A stretch of DNA of 64,000 bases, taken from Chelonoidis abingdonii (Eukaryota; Chordata; Testudines; Testudinidae). Below, one piece after another: positions 12,184 to 23,324 of the stretch (within the stretch, counting starts at the first letter, position 1; each line of letters begins with the position of its first letter). A program made the translations under genes and the position numbers. The notes under the pieces are model-generated. The model was not told the DNA's origin and did no database searches. It was given only the letters and a program-made list of their open reading frames with translations. The DNA lies in assembly GCF_003597395.2 (NCBI RefSeq), contig NC_133774.1, forward strand, positions 47,332,613-47,396,612. The letters run 5' to 3'.

Positions 12184-13025
12184 TGTCATAAACAGATAGC
12201 TAAGGGTTAATGTTTCTTTTACCTGTAAAGGATTAACAAAGGGAACCAAACACCTGACCAGAGGACCAATCAGGAAACCGGATTTTTAAAAGCTCAGGGA
12301 GGGAATGTTTGTGGGTGTCTCTCTTTGTGTGTGTTTTTCTGTCTGCGGCTAAGAGAGGGATCTTTCTGTTTTCAAGCTTCTAATCTTCAGTTTCCAAGTT
12401 GTGAGTACAAAAGGTAGAAAAACAGCTTTTATTGTTTTTTGTATTTACATGTGTGTAGTTGCTGGAATGTTTAAATTGTATTTCTTTTGAATAAGGCTGT
12501 TTATTCATATTATTTTCTTTTAAGCAATTGACGCTGTATATGTTATCTTGATACAAGAGACCTTTTTATGTCTTTTCTTTCTTTTATATAAGCTTTTTCT
12601 TTTTAAAATCTGTTGGATTTTCTTTCTAAGTGAGGCTCTAGGGATAGAAATCCTGTGCCAGGATTACGGTCTCTCCTAGGGAAAGACTGACAGGGGGAAA
12701 AGAAGGAGGGGGAAGGTTAATTGCCTCTCTGTTTTGTAAATCAGGAGTTTAAGAGTACTTCCAGAAACCATGGGGGGAAGTCTGGGGAAGAAAGTAAAGA
12801 GAAGACAAGGGGAGGGGGGTATTTCCCTTTGTGGTAAGCTCCAGGGCATCTGAGCTTGGGGTCCCCCAGGGAAGGTTTTGGGGAGACCAGCAGTGAGCCA
12901 AACAATGGAATTTTTGGCTGGTGGCAGCGCTATCAGATCCAAGCTGGTAATTAAGCTTGGAGGTTTCATGCAGGCACCCACATTTTGGACTCTAAGGTTC
13001 AGAATTAGGAATTATGCTTATGATA
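12184..13025 (+). mobile_element. Solitary LTR inserted in the Harbinger region
   Basis: The segment begins TGTCATAAACAGATAGC and ends TTATGATA, where TGACA would be expected, so the terminal CA appears mutated to TA. It is flanked by AGAGA at 12179-12183 and again at 13026-13030. Its 842 bases contain no coding frame of note; the 101-codon frame on the minus strand is fortuitous. The opening phrase is one I recognise as a very abundant LTR family in turtles. No internal retroviral sequence lies next to it, so it is a solo LTR left by recombination between two LTRs. Its exact superfamily (ERV or Gypsy) is not determined; a 5-base duplication fits either. Confidence 0.8.
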
Positions 13026-13121
13026 AGAGAGGTTAAGGGTGCAAGCTGAGTAGTAATCCCCTCTGCATCCCCTTTAGGCTGTCCTGAATCTCAATGACAT
13101 TACACTGAGGCAGGTGAGTAG

Positions 13122-13979
13122 GGGTTTGGTTACACTTGCAGCTGTACACTGGGAATTAAACCTGTCTTCGTACAGCGGAGTAGGGAAAAGCACTGCAGTC
13201 TGGCCACACTGACAGCTACCAGCGCACTGTCGTGGCCACATTTGCAGCATCTGCAGTGGCATTGGGAGCAGTGCATTTTGGGCAGCTATCCCAGCGTTCA
13301 AGTGGCTACAATGTGCTTTTCAAAAGGGGTGTGGTGAGGTGGAGTGTGACAGGGAGTGTGGGGAGAGAGTGAGTGGATTTTTGGAGCCGACGCTGTGTCA
13401 GCAGCTGCCTTGCAAGTTCCGACCCTCTCCCCCACCTCTCTCTCACTCACTGAAAGCAAACAGTTGTTTGTTTTTTTCCTCACAGACCAGATAAGCAGCC
13501 GCTCCAAAGCAGACCCCCCACCACCACACTGCTTCTCTCCTCAAGCCCCCTTCCGCCTCCTCTCTTCAAGCAAACACTAGCAGTTGGCGTTCCAAAGGGA
13601 GCCCCTCTGCCTCTGCTCATTCACAGCAAACAGTAGCTGTGTTTGTTTTTTTGATAAGCAGCTCTGGGAGCCTGGAGTTCACAACAAAACAAAGAGAGGC
13701 ATCACAACAAAACAAAGAGCGGGACCTTCACTTAAAAGGATTATGGGAAGCTTCCGGAGGTCAGTCACAGCATATTAAGATTATTTCCTGTTTACACTGG
13801 CACCCAAGCGCTGCAGCACTAGCGCTATTGTCTTTATTCCTCTCGGGAAGGTGGAGTACAAGCAGCACAGTAGCTATGGAGATACAGCGCTGTATGTGCC
13901 TTGCCAGTGTGGACGGGGAGTGAGTTACAGCACTATAAAGCCACCAACAGCGCTGTAACTCTCAAGTGTAGCCAAGGCC
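13122..13979. mobile_element. Harbinger-type MITE with 3-base target duplication
   Basis: The left end reads GGGTTTGGTTACACTTG. The right end, reverse-complemented, reads GGCCTTGGCTACACTTG: 17-base terminal inverted repeats with three mismatches. TAG flanks the element on both sides (13119-13121 and 13980-13982). The subterminal parts both carry CAGCGCTGTA-like and CCACACTG phrases. The 858 bases encode no transposase, so the element needed one supplied from elsewhere. PIF/Harbinger elements typically duplicate 3 bases. Short frames within it (13356-13580, 13639-13923) have no domain. Confidence 0.75.
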
Positions 13980-13982
13980 TAG

Positions 13983-15119
13983 GACACAGAGAATGGTCGT
14001 ATTCAAAAAAGCAAAGGGCAGACCAGTGAGCTATGCTGTGAAGTTATTCACCAAGATGGTGACCTGAGAAATGCTGCAGGAATGGGTGCTGCAAATTATA
14101 CTGGGGGGAAATCATCATGTGGCTATCCTGCAGACTGCCTGGACAAAAATGAGCAATATCTTAATCTTAGATTCTGCTTTACGTCCCCTGAAAACCTGGA
14201 GAAAGTGCAGAAAAAACCAGATAGAGTTCTGCAATGATTGTCAGTTCTTTTCCTGTAAAAATGCATACTATGGGGCATTTATACCTCAGAAGGGAGCTGT
14301 ACTCGTTGTACCTTTACAAGCACATAATGCCCATATCTACATCATGTAAACTGAGAACACTAACCAAACTTTTTTCCTGTAACCACTGTCTCAATAAACT
14401 GTTCAGTTTTGCATAAATGAATGTTTTCATTATTCAAACCTGTGATAGGAGAGTAGTGGGGTAGAGGCTGCCACTACCCCATGCTGCTGGCTACCATTTT
14501 GAGTTGGTGAACAAAGGCTTGGCAGGGAGGAGAGGGGAAGAGGGTGTTCAACAGGCAGGAGAGAGAAGGGAGGGGAAAGGAAAATGGGCAGATGGACATT
14601 TGTCCTCTATGGCATGGGCATGAAAGCAGCTGATGGTCAGAGCCTTAGCCAATTACCCGGGTGAAGCAGCTGTCATCTTGGAAATGCATATGTATGAGTG
14701 GGTGGGGAGAAGGGGTATAAGTATGAGCTGAGGGAGGGAGGAGCTGGAGACTCAGAAAGGCTCCTAGCTCACATCCACCTAAAGTTGCTGTGGCCATGAG
14801 GCACCAGTCACAGAAGCTAACTTGGCTGCACAGCACAATGTTACATCATAAAGGTAGGAACTTACATGCTGAAGTTCTTTCCAGAGGATCTGCTTCTTGA
14901 GTCCCAGCCTGGGTTTCTGACTGGGACTTGTGCTCTGAGATGCTGTGGGGCAGGAATCAGGTTGGCTTTCTACCTGTCTGGAGTCAAAATCCTGAGTCCC
15001 TAAGAGAGCCTGGTTCTCAGGGACAGCTCCTCATTGGTCTCCTCATGTTCTCTGTTCAATGAGCCTTGCTGGTTGTCCTTGAGTGGGTGGGTTGGGGGGA
15101 TGGGGAGAAGGGGAAGAGA
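13983..15119. other. Noncoding interior of the Harbinger region
   Basis: This segment lies between the MITE and the Myb/SANT remnant. An AATAAA-like signal (TCAATAAACTG) at about 14392 may end a transcript from the left. Purine-rich sequence at 14515-14590 is noncoding. The open frames at 14071-14349 and 14234-14416 have no recognised domain. Confidence 0.4.
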
Positions 15120-15510
15120 GCAGGTAACATGTTCAAGCTTTTGAGTTGGGTGGTTGCGTAGCTGTGCAAAATCCTATCCAGTTCCTCAAAAAATGGACAG
15201 GTTACATGTCCCCTGCTGGACTGTTTCCTGTCATCCCTGGTTTTATGGTCAGTGGTCCTGAGCTGCTTGATCTTTCTCTGGTACTGTTCGGCATCTCGGA
15301 CATCTGCTTTGCAGTGTCCAGAAACAAATCTTTATTCCAGTGGCTGGCCACAATAGCTTCCTGCACTGAAGCTTCATTCCAGAGGGTGATGAGATCCAAG
15401 CAGCTGCGTGACTCATGTGGGGCTTCTGTGGTAGTAGTGCAGTTTTGCTGGTATGCTCAAATCCAGGAGCAAATGGGCAAAATCTGGCCCCATGTCAGCT
15501 TTTAAATAGG
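15120..15510 (-). pseudogene. Myb/SANT-like DNA-binding protein remnant of the Harbinger transposon
   Basis: Read on the minus strand, the block gives HESRSCLDLITLWNE, then ASVQEAIVASHWNKDLFLD, then TAKQMSEM. After a frame change it continues RDAEQYQRKIKQLRTTD and ends CPFFEELDRILHS. This is the pattern of the Myb/SANT-like protein encoded by PIF/Harbinger elements, which binds the transposon ends and brings in the transposase. The frame change falls near 15280. The start codon and upstream part are not clear. Its convergent orientation to the transposase remnant fits one two-gene transposon. Confidence 0.7.
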
Positions 15511-15622
15511 GGAGGGGGCATCCTAGCAACTTGACACTAGAGCCGGGGAGGGTACACATAAGTCAGTTTGAGACAGGTCAGTAGCAGTCGCCTGCAAAGC
15601 AGTGTGGGAAAGCAGTTGGAGG
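15511..15622. other. Short noncoding Harbinger segment up to the hAT insertion
   Basis: No domain is visible. The last eight bases, GTTGGAGG at 15615-15622, are the left copy of the hAT target-site duplication. Confidence 0.5.
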
Positions 15623-16425
15623 CAGTGATGAGCTACCAAAATATTAACAACTGATTCCCTCCTCCTCACCCCATGAGGGAGTCATACTCCCCTGGGACTC
15701 CTGCCCCATCCAACCCCCCACGTTTCTTGACAGTCCCCGCCCCCAGACCCCTGCCCCATCCACCCTCCTTCCCTGTCCCCTGACTGCCCCCTGTCACCCC
15801 ATCCAACCCCTGCTTCTTCCTGACTGCCCCCCCGGGACCCTTGCCCCTATTCAATCCCCTTGTTCCTTACCCTCTGACTGCCCTGACACTAATCCACCAC
15901 CCCCCAACTCCCCTGCCCTCTATCCAACACCCTCTCCATGCTCCCTACCCCCTTACCGCGCTGCCTGGAGGTGTGGGCCGGGCCTGGCCGGGGTTGGGAC
16001 CGGAGCCGGGGCGCCCAGCTGGCTGGGGCTGGGCTAGAGCCTCACCGCCCGGGGATGGGGTCGGGGGCCAGGCCAGAGCTGTGCAGCGCCTGGAGCCCTC
16101 CTCACACCCCCGACCCCTGCCCCAGCACAGTTGCGGGAAGCCGCTGCTTCCTTCTCAGCTCTCCCAGGCCTCCTGTGTGAACAGCTCATTCATGGGAAGC
16201 TGTCGAGGGGGAGGAGAAGCCTCGGGAGCATTCAGGGGAGGAGGCAGAAGCAGAGTGAGGTGAGCTGGGGCCGAGGGAAGGGCAGGGAGCTGCTGGGGCT
16301 TTTGTTAAATTTAAAAGCCCTTTTCGAACCTATTGTCCCTCGCGGGACAACCGGTTCTAAAAGGGTTTCTAAATTTAACCACCGGTTCCCATGAACCTGT
16401 GGGAACCGGCTCCAGCTCACCAGTG
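15623..16425. mobile_element. Nonautonomous hAT transposon with perfect 8-base target duplication
   Basis: The left end reads CAGTGATGAGCT and the right end reads AGCTCACCAGTG, a 12-base terminal inverted repeat with two mismatches. GTTGGAGG flanks the element on both sides (15615-15622 and 16426-16433), the 8-base duplication typical of hAT elements. The 803-base interior has two parts. From about 15660 to 15960 it is C-rich with an imperfect 50-70 base tandem unit around CTGACTGCCCC and CCATCCAACCCC. From about 16290 to 16385 it holds a long hairpin with arms near GTTAAATTTAAAAGCCC and GGGTTTCTAAATTTAAC. No transposase is encoded; frames of 140 and 80 codons across the GC-rich part are not genes. 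Confidence 0.85.
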
Positions 16426-16433
16426 GTTGGAGG

Positions 16434-16680
16434 TATCCCAAAGTCGTATGCTGCAGCATTGTGTGCACACAGACAAGAGACCGAACTAATTCAATTTGCA
16501 GCAAACAGCCCACTTTGCAAGAGAACTCCAAAGTTTGTGATAAATGTGGAGTTAGTGTGCTGTGCTGGATTGTGTTATGTGTACATAAGGATTTTCAAAG
16601 CAGAATGACTCAACCCAGTTTAAACCTCTCAGATGGACAAGCCTCTAAGTGTGTGTGGGGAGTCCAGGTGGGGTAGCTGT
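16434..16680. other. Probable outer flank of the Harbinger region
   Basis: The sequence resumes in continuity with the bases before the hAT insertion. The right boundary of the Harbinger region was set only by loss of recognisable similarity. Confidence 0.35.
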
Positions 16681-18700
16681 GTATATACACAGACACACAC
16701 TGAAAAAGGTAAGTGGGAAAATATTTAACAGGTCTGAATCATTCTTTTAAAGGGGAGGCATAGACCCCAGTTCTTACAGAGAGGTCTCTATTGCACTGAT
16801 CTAATAAAACGCTAGAAAGTTTAATGCATTGTAGACAGTTTTATACCCTTGTCTTATTTTATTTACTACAGCACTTTAGGAGTTCTTTCACGATTAACAT
16901 GCTAATTATGCTCCTGTTCTTTTTTGCTTCTTTTTGTATACTGTAGAAATGAAGATATTTTTGGCACGTTGTGCATATTGCATACCATATATATGATAAG
17001 GAGATTTATAATGCAAGAATTGAAGCTTTCCTTAGTTCCAGTTGTACTTCTTGTCATGACCAGAGCGTCATCATGTAATACTATATATGCTAGATGTTAC
17101 TAAAATTACACTGAGGATTATGTTCTTCTGAACATGAACGTGTATATAATACTGTAGTTGCAAAACTGTATAATTAGATTTTATTCCTAGAGGCATAATT
17201 GTGAAATTGATCCATAAGTGAATTAATAGACTTTTTTATTTTAAAAGGACTTTTCAGTTAGATTTCCAATTCAGACAAATGTCATCAAGGTTTTATAAAT
17301 CAATAATATCCAAGTGACCAAATTCTGAAAGTGGGCTATTATTTTACTGTAGGGTTTATTCAGAAAAACAGTGCAAGATTTCTCAATAATCTCTTGAGAT
17401 TCATTAATTTCCCTTTCTCAGGTGAATTAATAGCAGCCTTTCTATTACCACCAAATGGGAAAGAATGGGTGAGGAAAGGGTGGCTTTTATTTTAAAGGAC
17501 ATGTCATGAATATTTGGAAAAATCAGCTGGTTTTACGTCAGTGTCACTCTATTTATTTAACTGGAGATGCTCCCACTTTTTGCCAGGGCAAGTGACATCA
17601 GAATCAGGCTCAGACTCTCCCTCCCCTTCTCCCAATTAAGCTGTGCCTCAGAGTTGTCATTATGTTGCTTTGAGTGGATCTGTGCGACTCAGACTTCTTA
17701 ATTTCTAGATCAGCAATTTGAAGCTGGCCTAGGTCAGCAGCTAGGGAAAGTTGTTTCTAGTTGACAGCTGTTCAGGGACCTATGTGCACTGAGTTGATGA
17801 TTTCAGTCCAGTTCCTTTCAGACAGGTAGCCTAATCACAACTATAATTGGCATTCGTGTTGGCAGTTTCAGCAAAGAGGCCAAGAGTGGAATGGGCATGT
17901 AGACAAACTAGCTTGTCACCCCTATGTGTTGCCCATCCAGGTCAGAATGCAAGCACATGGCCTGAGGCAATATGAGTTTGGAAGCTTACACTGTCACAGC
18001 CTGTCCTTTCCCTGATCTGTGGATACATAACTTCACCCTCCAGAACTGTCAATTTGGCCTCCTTTGTGAGCACTAAAGTCACTTAAAAATTATCCTAAAG
18101 GGGGGGGGGGGAGTAGAAAATAATCAAATTTGTTGTTTTATTTCTAATCCTCTAAATACTCACTACCTACCCCAGTCCACCCACTTAGTTAATAGAAGAA
18201 TAACTTGGAATGTTTGTTTAGACATGATGTCAATGCATAAAACAGCTCCAATATAAATCACTCTGGGAAAACCAGGTAAAGAAAACAACAAGCAATTTGT
18301 GGACAAATTTAACAGTTAATTTTCAGCAGCATTTCTCATTTTCTGGTTTATTTTGTTTTTAAACCTCTTTATTTCTTCTTTCCTTTCCTTATATTATTTT
18401 TGAATATTGCAACAAGTAAACATGTATTCAATCAGATGCCAGTTTGCGTGTATCACAATAAGAACTTTGCTTAGCAGAAACCAGCAAGGTAATCCATTCT
18501 TCTCTCATAGGGACATTGCAAAAATGGAATATGTGACTTCAATCTCTTATACTCCTCTCAGAGGCATGTCTTCAGGATAAGGACTGTGTGTATTGGAGAG
18601 GGTAGGGAGACACATAACAAATAGCAGCAACAAGTAATGGCCACAAGGAGACAGTCAGCAGCAAGGTAACAAATGCTACCTGGTGTTTGATGCTATGGTG
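16681..18700. other. AT-rich intergenic sequence
   Basis: No gene or recognised repeat family was found. A run of about eleven G residues lies at 18101-18111. Frames are short and closed throughout. Confidence 0.5.
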
Positions 18701-18959
18701 GTGGACATATCAGAAATGTCTATTAAATGGATAATAGAAATACAGGATACAGAATGATAGCATGAAGAAACATGTTACAATAGGGTGTATCTCAATGAAC
18801 GCCGATAGGGTGCTGCTCAGAAAGCCTTTGACCCTTGTCAGACAGCTGCCTTTTACCTTTTGTGACTGAACGTTGCCTAGATAGGCCCAGCATTCCCTGC
18901 CTAGTCTGCAGAAGTTTGGAAACACCACCAGCAGGGGAAAAGAGCTGGAGAGCAAATAC

Positions 18960-20800
18960 ACTTGGGGCTTGTTAAACTGAATAGTCCAAATGACATATAT
19001 ATGTCCCTGCCAGCAGCTATATGGGATCGTGGGGAGCAATTACCACACAGGTGGGGTGCCAATTAATTTCTTTATTAAAGGAAAAAGAAGTGGTGGGAAT
19101 TTAACAAAATACGAAGGGATGGGGTGTATAGGGTGTTTACAATAGACAATGATGGGGGGGTTCTTACTGAACAGTGTAGGGAGTTCTAACAGTGGGGTAC
19201 AGTAAGTGGGGTTCAGCACAATGATAAGTACAGTTATATATGCAACTCAACTTTATATAGGAACACTGCGATACATGTGAATGCAAAACGTCAAAAAGAA
19301 ATGCAAAAAATGCTAGCTTACTATATAAATGGTAACATCTTAGATAGAATGTTTAAAGTGGGTTAGTGGCCTTATATACATGTAACACAAATGTATTAAT
19401 GCAAATACAGTATTCAGAAAGTTGGAGCAGCCAATGGGGTGTTATAATTTGAGCTGTGATAACAAGAGTGTACCTAATTGGCTGGGTCAGGACACGGAGA
19501 AGGGGGAAGTGAATGATTAGAGTCAATGCATTAAGTGGGCATGATGAGGGAGAGTGTGCTGGCAGCCAGGAGAGGCTCTGGAGCCCTGCAAGGTAGGACA
19601 CGGGCTAGAGAGGGTTTTAACACACAGAGGGGAGATATGGTGGGGGGAAAACAGACAAGTTATTACAGGGAGAACAGCAAGGGGTTTGGAAGTTCGGAGG
19701 TTGTTGTCGATGAGAGCAGAAGGTGATTGACGAGCTCTGGGCGTGGGGGCAGAGGAGTTGTAACAGGAGAGGAGTGGCAGATGCAGGGAAAAAGCAGCAA
19801 GAGTTGTAACAGGGAGCACGGAGGAAGCACACAGAGGGCAGGAGTTGGAGCGGGGGAAACAGACAAGTGCTCCATACACAGAGGGCAGAAGCACAAGGGG
19901 TTTGGAGACGAATTCAAGTGCAAAAACCTTTTATCTATTTACCACGACTATGCAAAACAACAAATATTACCAATTTCTAAGCAACACTATAATAAGAACT
20001 ATCAGAGCCAACAAGCAAGCAGCAATTAACAGAGCAGGTGAAATTACAAGCTCTACAGTCTTAACAAACATGGACTTATTAAACGTAAGAACATAAGCCT
20101 ATTGGTGACATCTTATGTTAGGGAATTACAGAGCTCAGGGATCCAGCTTCAAGGAGCCAAGGAATGGTGGCTGCGCACCTGGTACAGCTGCAAGCAGAAA
20201 GCCTGAGGCAAAGCCCACAGGAGCAGTGCTTGAGCGGCCAAACTTATTTTATAGCGCAAAAGTTGCCGCGAGAGGTTTAGACACACGGTCAAGGTTTAGC
20301 TTGGAGTCTGTGTGTCGGGGAGACAGGGCCAAGCAGCTAAAATAATAAAATAAAGTATAGAGATTTTCACAGGAGGATGTCTTAACAGCCCCAGTAAGGA
20401 GCAGCAGAGGCAAAAGCGACAAAACATCAGAAGTTAGGTACTGTCTCTCATAATAAGGCGATCTCTCAGGCCAGCATTCGTTCTTTGTGGGGGGGGGTTT
20501 CAAAAACGGGGATAGCGCTCAAATAGAGAAGGGAGCGGAGAAGGGACCCCCCAGAACCCCTGCCTGACAGACGGCAGCAATCAGGAACCTTTTGAGTGTT
20601 AGTTTAAAATGTCTGTTATTGTTTAAAGGCACCAACTCAGGCAGTTCCACCAGTATTTGATAGGCTCCCTCTGTCACAGGAGAGGGAGGCACAGGAAAAA
20701 ATGTAGGTGAGCCACAAGACATGTCTGGCCAGAGTCCTGTGGCAGCAGGTACTCAAAAGCACATGAGGCCTATGACTCATGCCCAAGATCTTAAAAAACA
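18960..20800. repeat. Possible LTR-retroelement segment, family not recognised
   Basis: The region is compositionally different from its flanks: G- and A-rich on the plus strand, with mononucleotide G runs at 19153-19159 and 20490-20499. The phrase TTTCTTTATTAAAGG near 19063, read on the minus strand, contains an AATAAA signal. Between 19618 and 19905 two blocks recur: ACACAGAGGG, then AAACAGACAAGT, then AAGGGGTTTGG. I recognise no gag, pol or env motif. The repeated open frames on both strands at 19523-20029 come from compositional bias. Confidence 0.35.
19618..19905. repeat. Two-copy imperfect tandem repeat, about 210-base period
   Basis: Copy A starts with ACACAGAGGGGAG at about 19620, and copy B with ACACAGAGGGCAG at about 19830. 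In both, AAACAGACAAGT and then AAGGGGTTTGGA follow at similar spacing. GTTGTAACAGG also occurs twice between them. Confidence 0.55.
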
Positions 20801-20849
20801 CAATAGTCGTTGCAGCTCTGGACATTGCCTACCTACACCGAGTCCAGGT

Positions 20850-21365
20850 TTTAAACAGGGTGATAACAGGACTAAACCTTGAACAGGGGCCAGTGGTCCC
20901 ACTTTACCACAAGTTGGCCATCCCTTTGAGAAGGGCAATGGCTCTTGGTAAACAGCTTTAAGGGGCCCTCCCTTTGAGAAGGGCAGTGGCCCTGGTAAAC
21001 AACTTAACAGCCAGGGAGGGAAGGCCACAGGAGAACAAAAACAAAATGGAGTATGGGGACAGCTGTAAGAAAACAAAATGGAATGGGGGATAGCTGTAAC
21101 AGACAGTATAAAAGGGCATGTAATAAAGGAGGGGCACATTGATTGGAGAAAGCCTAAAATCATCCTTAGAGCAGACTGTACAGCCCAGCTTGTAACCTAG
21201 ATAGGACAGAACCTTCATCTGGATCTGGTTCTTTCACCAGAAAGGCAAAAAGTTTGATCTTTACCTGTTTACACCCTGGAAAGAGAAGAAGGGGTCTTTG
21301 CTAGTTCTGTGAGCTCCTCCAGCTACAGGTGAAGGAGGGCTACACCCTGTGCCAAGCACTTATAA
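20850..21365 (+). repeat. LTR-like segment with TATA box and AATAAA signal
   Basis: A pair of repeats (CCCTTTGAGAAGGGCA, about 20920 and 20971) is followed by a second pair built on AACAAAATGGA and GGGATAGCTGTAA-like phrases (21045-21095). A TATAAAAGGGCATG box follows at about 21108, then AATAAAGGAGG about 12 bases later. Repeats, TATA box and polyadenylation signal in this order resemble U3-R of an LTR. TG and CA ends with a matching duplication could not be found, so boundaries are tentative. A different kind of repeat with a chance TATA box is possible. Confidence 0.45.
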
Positions 21366-22597
21366 CAGTAAAAGAGAAGGGTACTCTATCTCCTTGTCAT
21401 AATGAGCCATTACTCTCATGTAAAGTAAATAATTAAACAACCACATCTATGAATCCTTAGAAAAAGGACATGAAAATAACTAGTTGAGGGGAAGTTGCAA
21501 GTTCTGAGGATAAAACATCTTTGGCTGCAAATGAACTGACACCTTCCCTCAAGTTTCCTACCTGAACAAGGCTGCTGTTCATACACAACCTTTTCCCTCT
21601 CCCGAATTGTCTTTCCCTTTCTTCCTCCACCTGTTCCTAGTCCTCCACCCTCCTATTGTTTCTCTTCCTGTCTCTGTTTATATCTCTTTCCTTTAACCTC
21701 CGTTTCTCTCCCTCTCTTGCTCACAATCTGTTGCTTTACCTACCTTCCTCTTTAATCTTCCTTTCTCCTTCCTCCACTCCCCCAACTTACCCCCTGTGAA
21801 GTCCCTTCTGAATGTACATTAACATGTCATGAGTATTAACCAGCAATCCCAAGAGAAGGGGAAGAGGAGAGGGAAAAGAAGCAGCTCAGTGTTACTGTCA
21901 GTTTTTAACTAATTCCTGCAGACAACTCTGAATTCCATGGTGTTTGTCACAGCTGTGAAATCACGATAAGCTAAGGGCCCCACTATATTCTCTAGCCTTT
22001 CATCTGTTGGTGTAGTACAAATGGATTGAATGTTGAACAGTCACACTACTTTGACAAATCCTAAATTCCTCAGTTTCCTTGAAAAGACAATTTGGGAGGC
22101 CAAGATAGACCTTAAGAAAAAAGCCACACCTCTCTCTAAGAAAGCAAACTTTTCAGCTCAATTAACCTACATTAAACCAAAATCAATGGGCTCACCTGTT
22201 TACACTGGCTTTTAATAAATGGCCATCACAATGAGGCATGGATTGTATATAATGTTACTGAGTTACCTACTTGGATGATTTATATTTGTTGATTTTAAAT
22301 TGACTGCAGTGTGTCCAGATGTCATGGCAATTGGCACTCTATAAGGAGATAAACTAATTAAAATAAATTGTTAATTTCTTAGGATTGGACCCCATTAACT
22401 ATCTATAACAAATAACACATTCATCCACAAGGCGATAAGATCCCATTCGCTGAGGAAGCCTTTTTTTATAGTCTGTTATGGGAGTTGGGAGATCGATTTT
22501 AAAAGAAATGTCTTTCAAGCCATTGGCTCTTCTTCCTCAAAGAACCTTAAAACCTAAATGTGGTAAAACATATATTTGTACTGCACACCCATGTTAA
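21366..22597. other. Intergenic sequence with no gene
   Basis: Pyrimidine-rich tract at about 21570-21790. No protein similarity in any frame, including the 61-codon frame at 22030. Confidence 0.5.
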
Positions 22598-22601
22598 CTA
22601 C

Positions 22602-23320
22602 TGTGATGGGCAAGGCCAGATGGCTACAGTAAAGTAGTGAGGAACATGTATGTTAGCCCCAGGCTAAACAAATCCCTGGTACTGTGGTAACCAAATGGCA
22701 GTTGCTCCAGGTTAATCAAGATACCTGGGGCCACTTAAGATCCTTCTAGAAGGCAGTGGAAATAGCTAGATTGATTGGGACACCTGAAGCCAATCAGGGG
22801 CTGGCTTGAACTAGTTAAAAGCCTCCCAGCCACCTCAGTGAGGTGTGGGTGTTAGGAGCTATAGGAAGGAGCTGTGCTGTTGGAGGAATGAAGCAGTACA
22901 AAGCCATATCAGGTGCAAGGAAGGAGGCCCTGAGGTAATGGTGAAGGAGATATTAAGGGAAGCTGCTGTGGGGGAGTGACCCAGGCAATTGTACATGTCC
23001 TATTTCCAAAAAGTCAGCTACCATAGGTGCTAATTTTAGGGTCCCTGGGCTGGAGCCTGGAGTAGAGGGTGGGCCTGGGCTCCCCCCTCCCCTCCCCTTC
23101 CTGATTAATCACTGAGATTGGGAGACAACAAAGACTGTGTGAGGGAAGATTGTGTCTCCTTACCTCCCTTGTTGGTTTATGATGAAAATGGCTCAGTAAG
23201 CTGTGATCGTTGCCTCTAGAGAGAGAAGGGCTACATGGAGGGTCACAGTGAGCCTCTGAGGCTAGCAAAATCTGCCATGAAATGCAGGACCCATGGAGTC
23301 AAGGACAGTACTTTGTCACA
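22602..23320 (+). mobile_element. Solitary retrovirus-like LTR, copy 1
   Basis: The segment begins TGTGATGGGCAAGG and ends TTTGTCACA. The bases CTAC at 22598-22601 recur at 23321-23324, a perfect 4-base target-site duplication. It shares internal phrases with the LTR at 45866-46619, among them GGGTCCCTGGGC, GTAGAGGGTGGG, TATGATGAAAATGGCTCAG and AGAGAGAAGGGCTACATGG. Length is 719 bases. No coding sequence is present, so it is a solo LTR. TG...CA ends and a 4-base duplication fit an ERV1/gammaretrovirus-like endogenous element; that superfamily call is an inference. Confidence 0.82.
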
Positions 23321-23324
23321 CTAC

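Larger units (their letters stand above)
9883..16680. mobile_element. Decayed PIF/Harbinger region carrying three later insertions
   Basis: A HARBI1-like transposase remnant on the plus strand (10340-11440) and a Myb/SANT-like DNA-binding remnant on the minus strand (15120-15510) are the two proteins that autonomous PIF/Harbinger elements encode. Between and after them lie an LTR (12184-13025), a Harbinger-type MITE (13122-13979) and a hAT element (15623-16425). Each has its own target-site duplication, so they inserted into older sequence that was already here. I infer that the older sequence is one Harbinger transposon. Its outer terminal repeats could not be fixed, and the ends given are approximate. 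Two separate Harbinger fragments lying side by side would look similar. Confidence 0.55.

Noticed and set aside
15841..16263. 140-codon proline/glycine-rich frame as a GC-rich first exon or CpG-island promoter
   Set aside because: The segment lies wholly inside a hAT element with a perfect 8-base duplication.
19600..19905. CRISPR-like array
   Set aside because: There are only two imperfect repeats, spacing is irregular and the DNA is eukaryotic.
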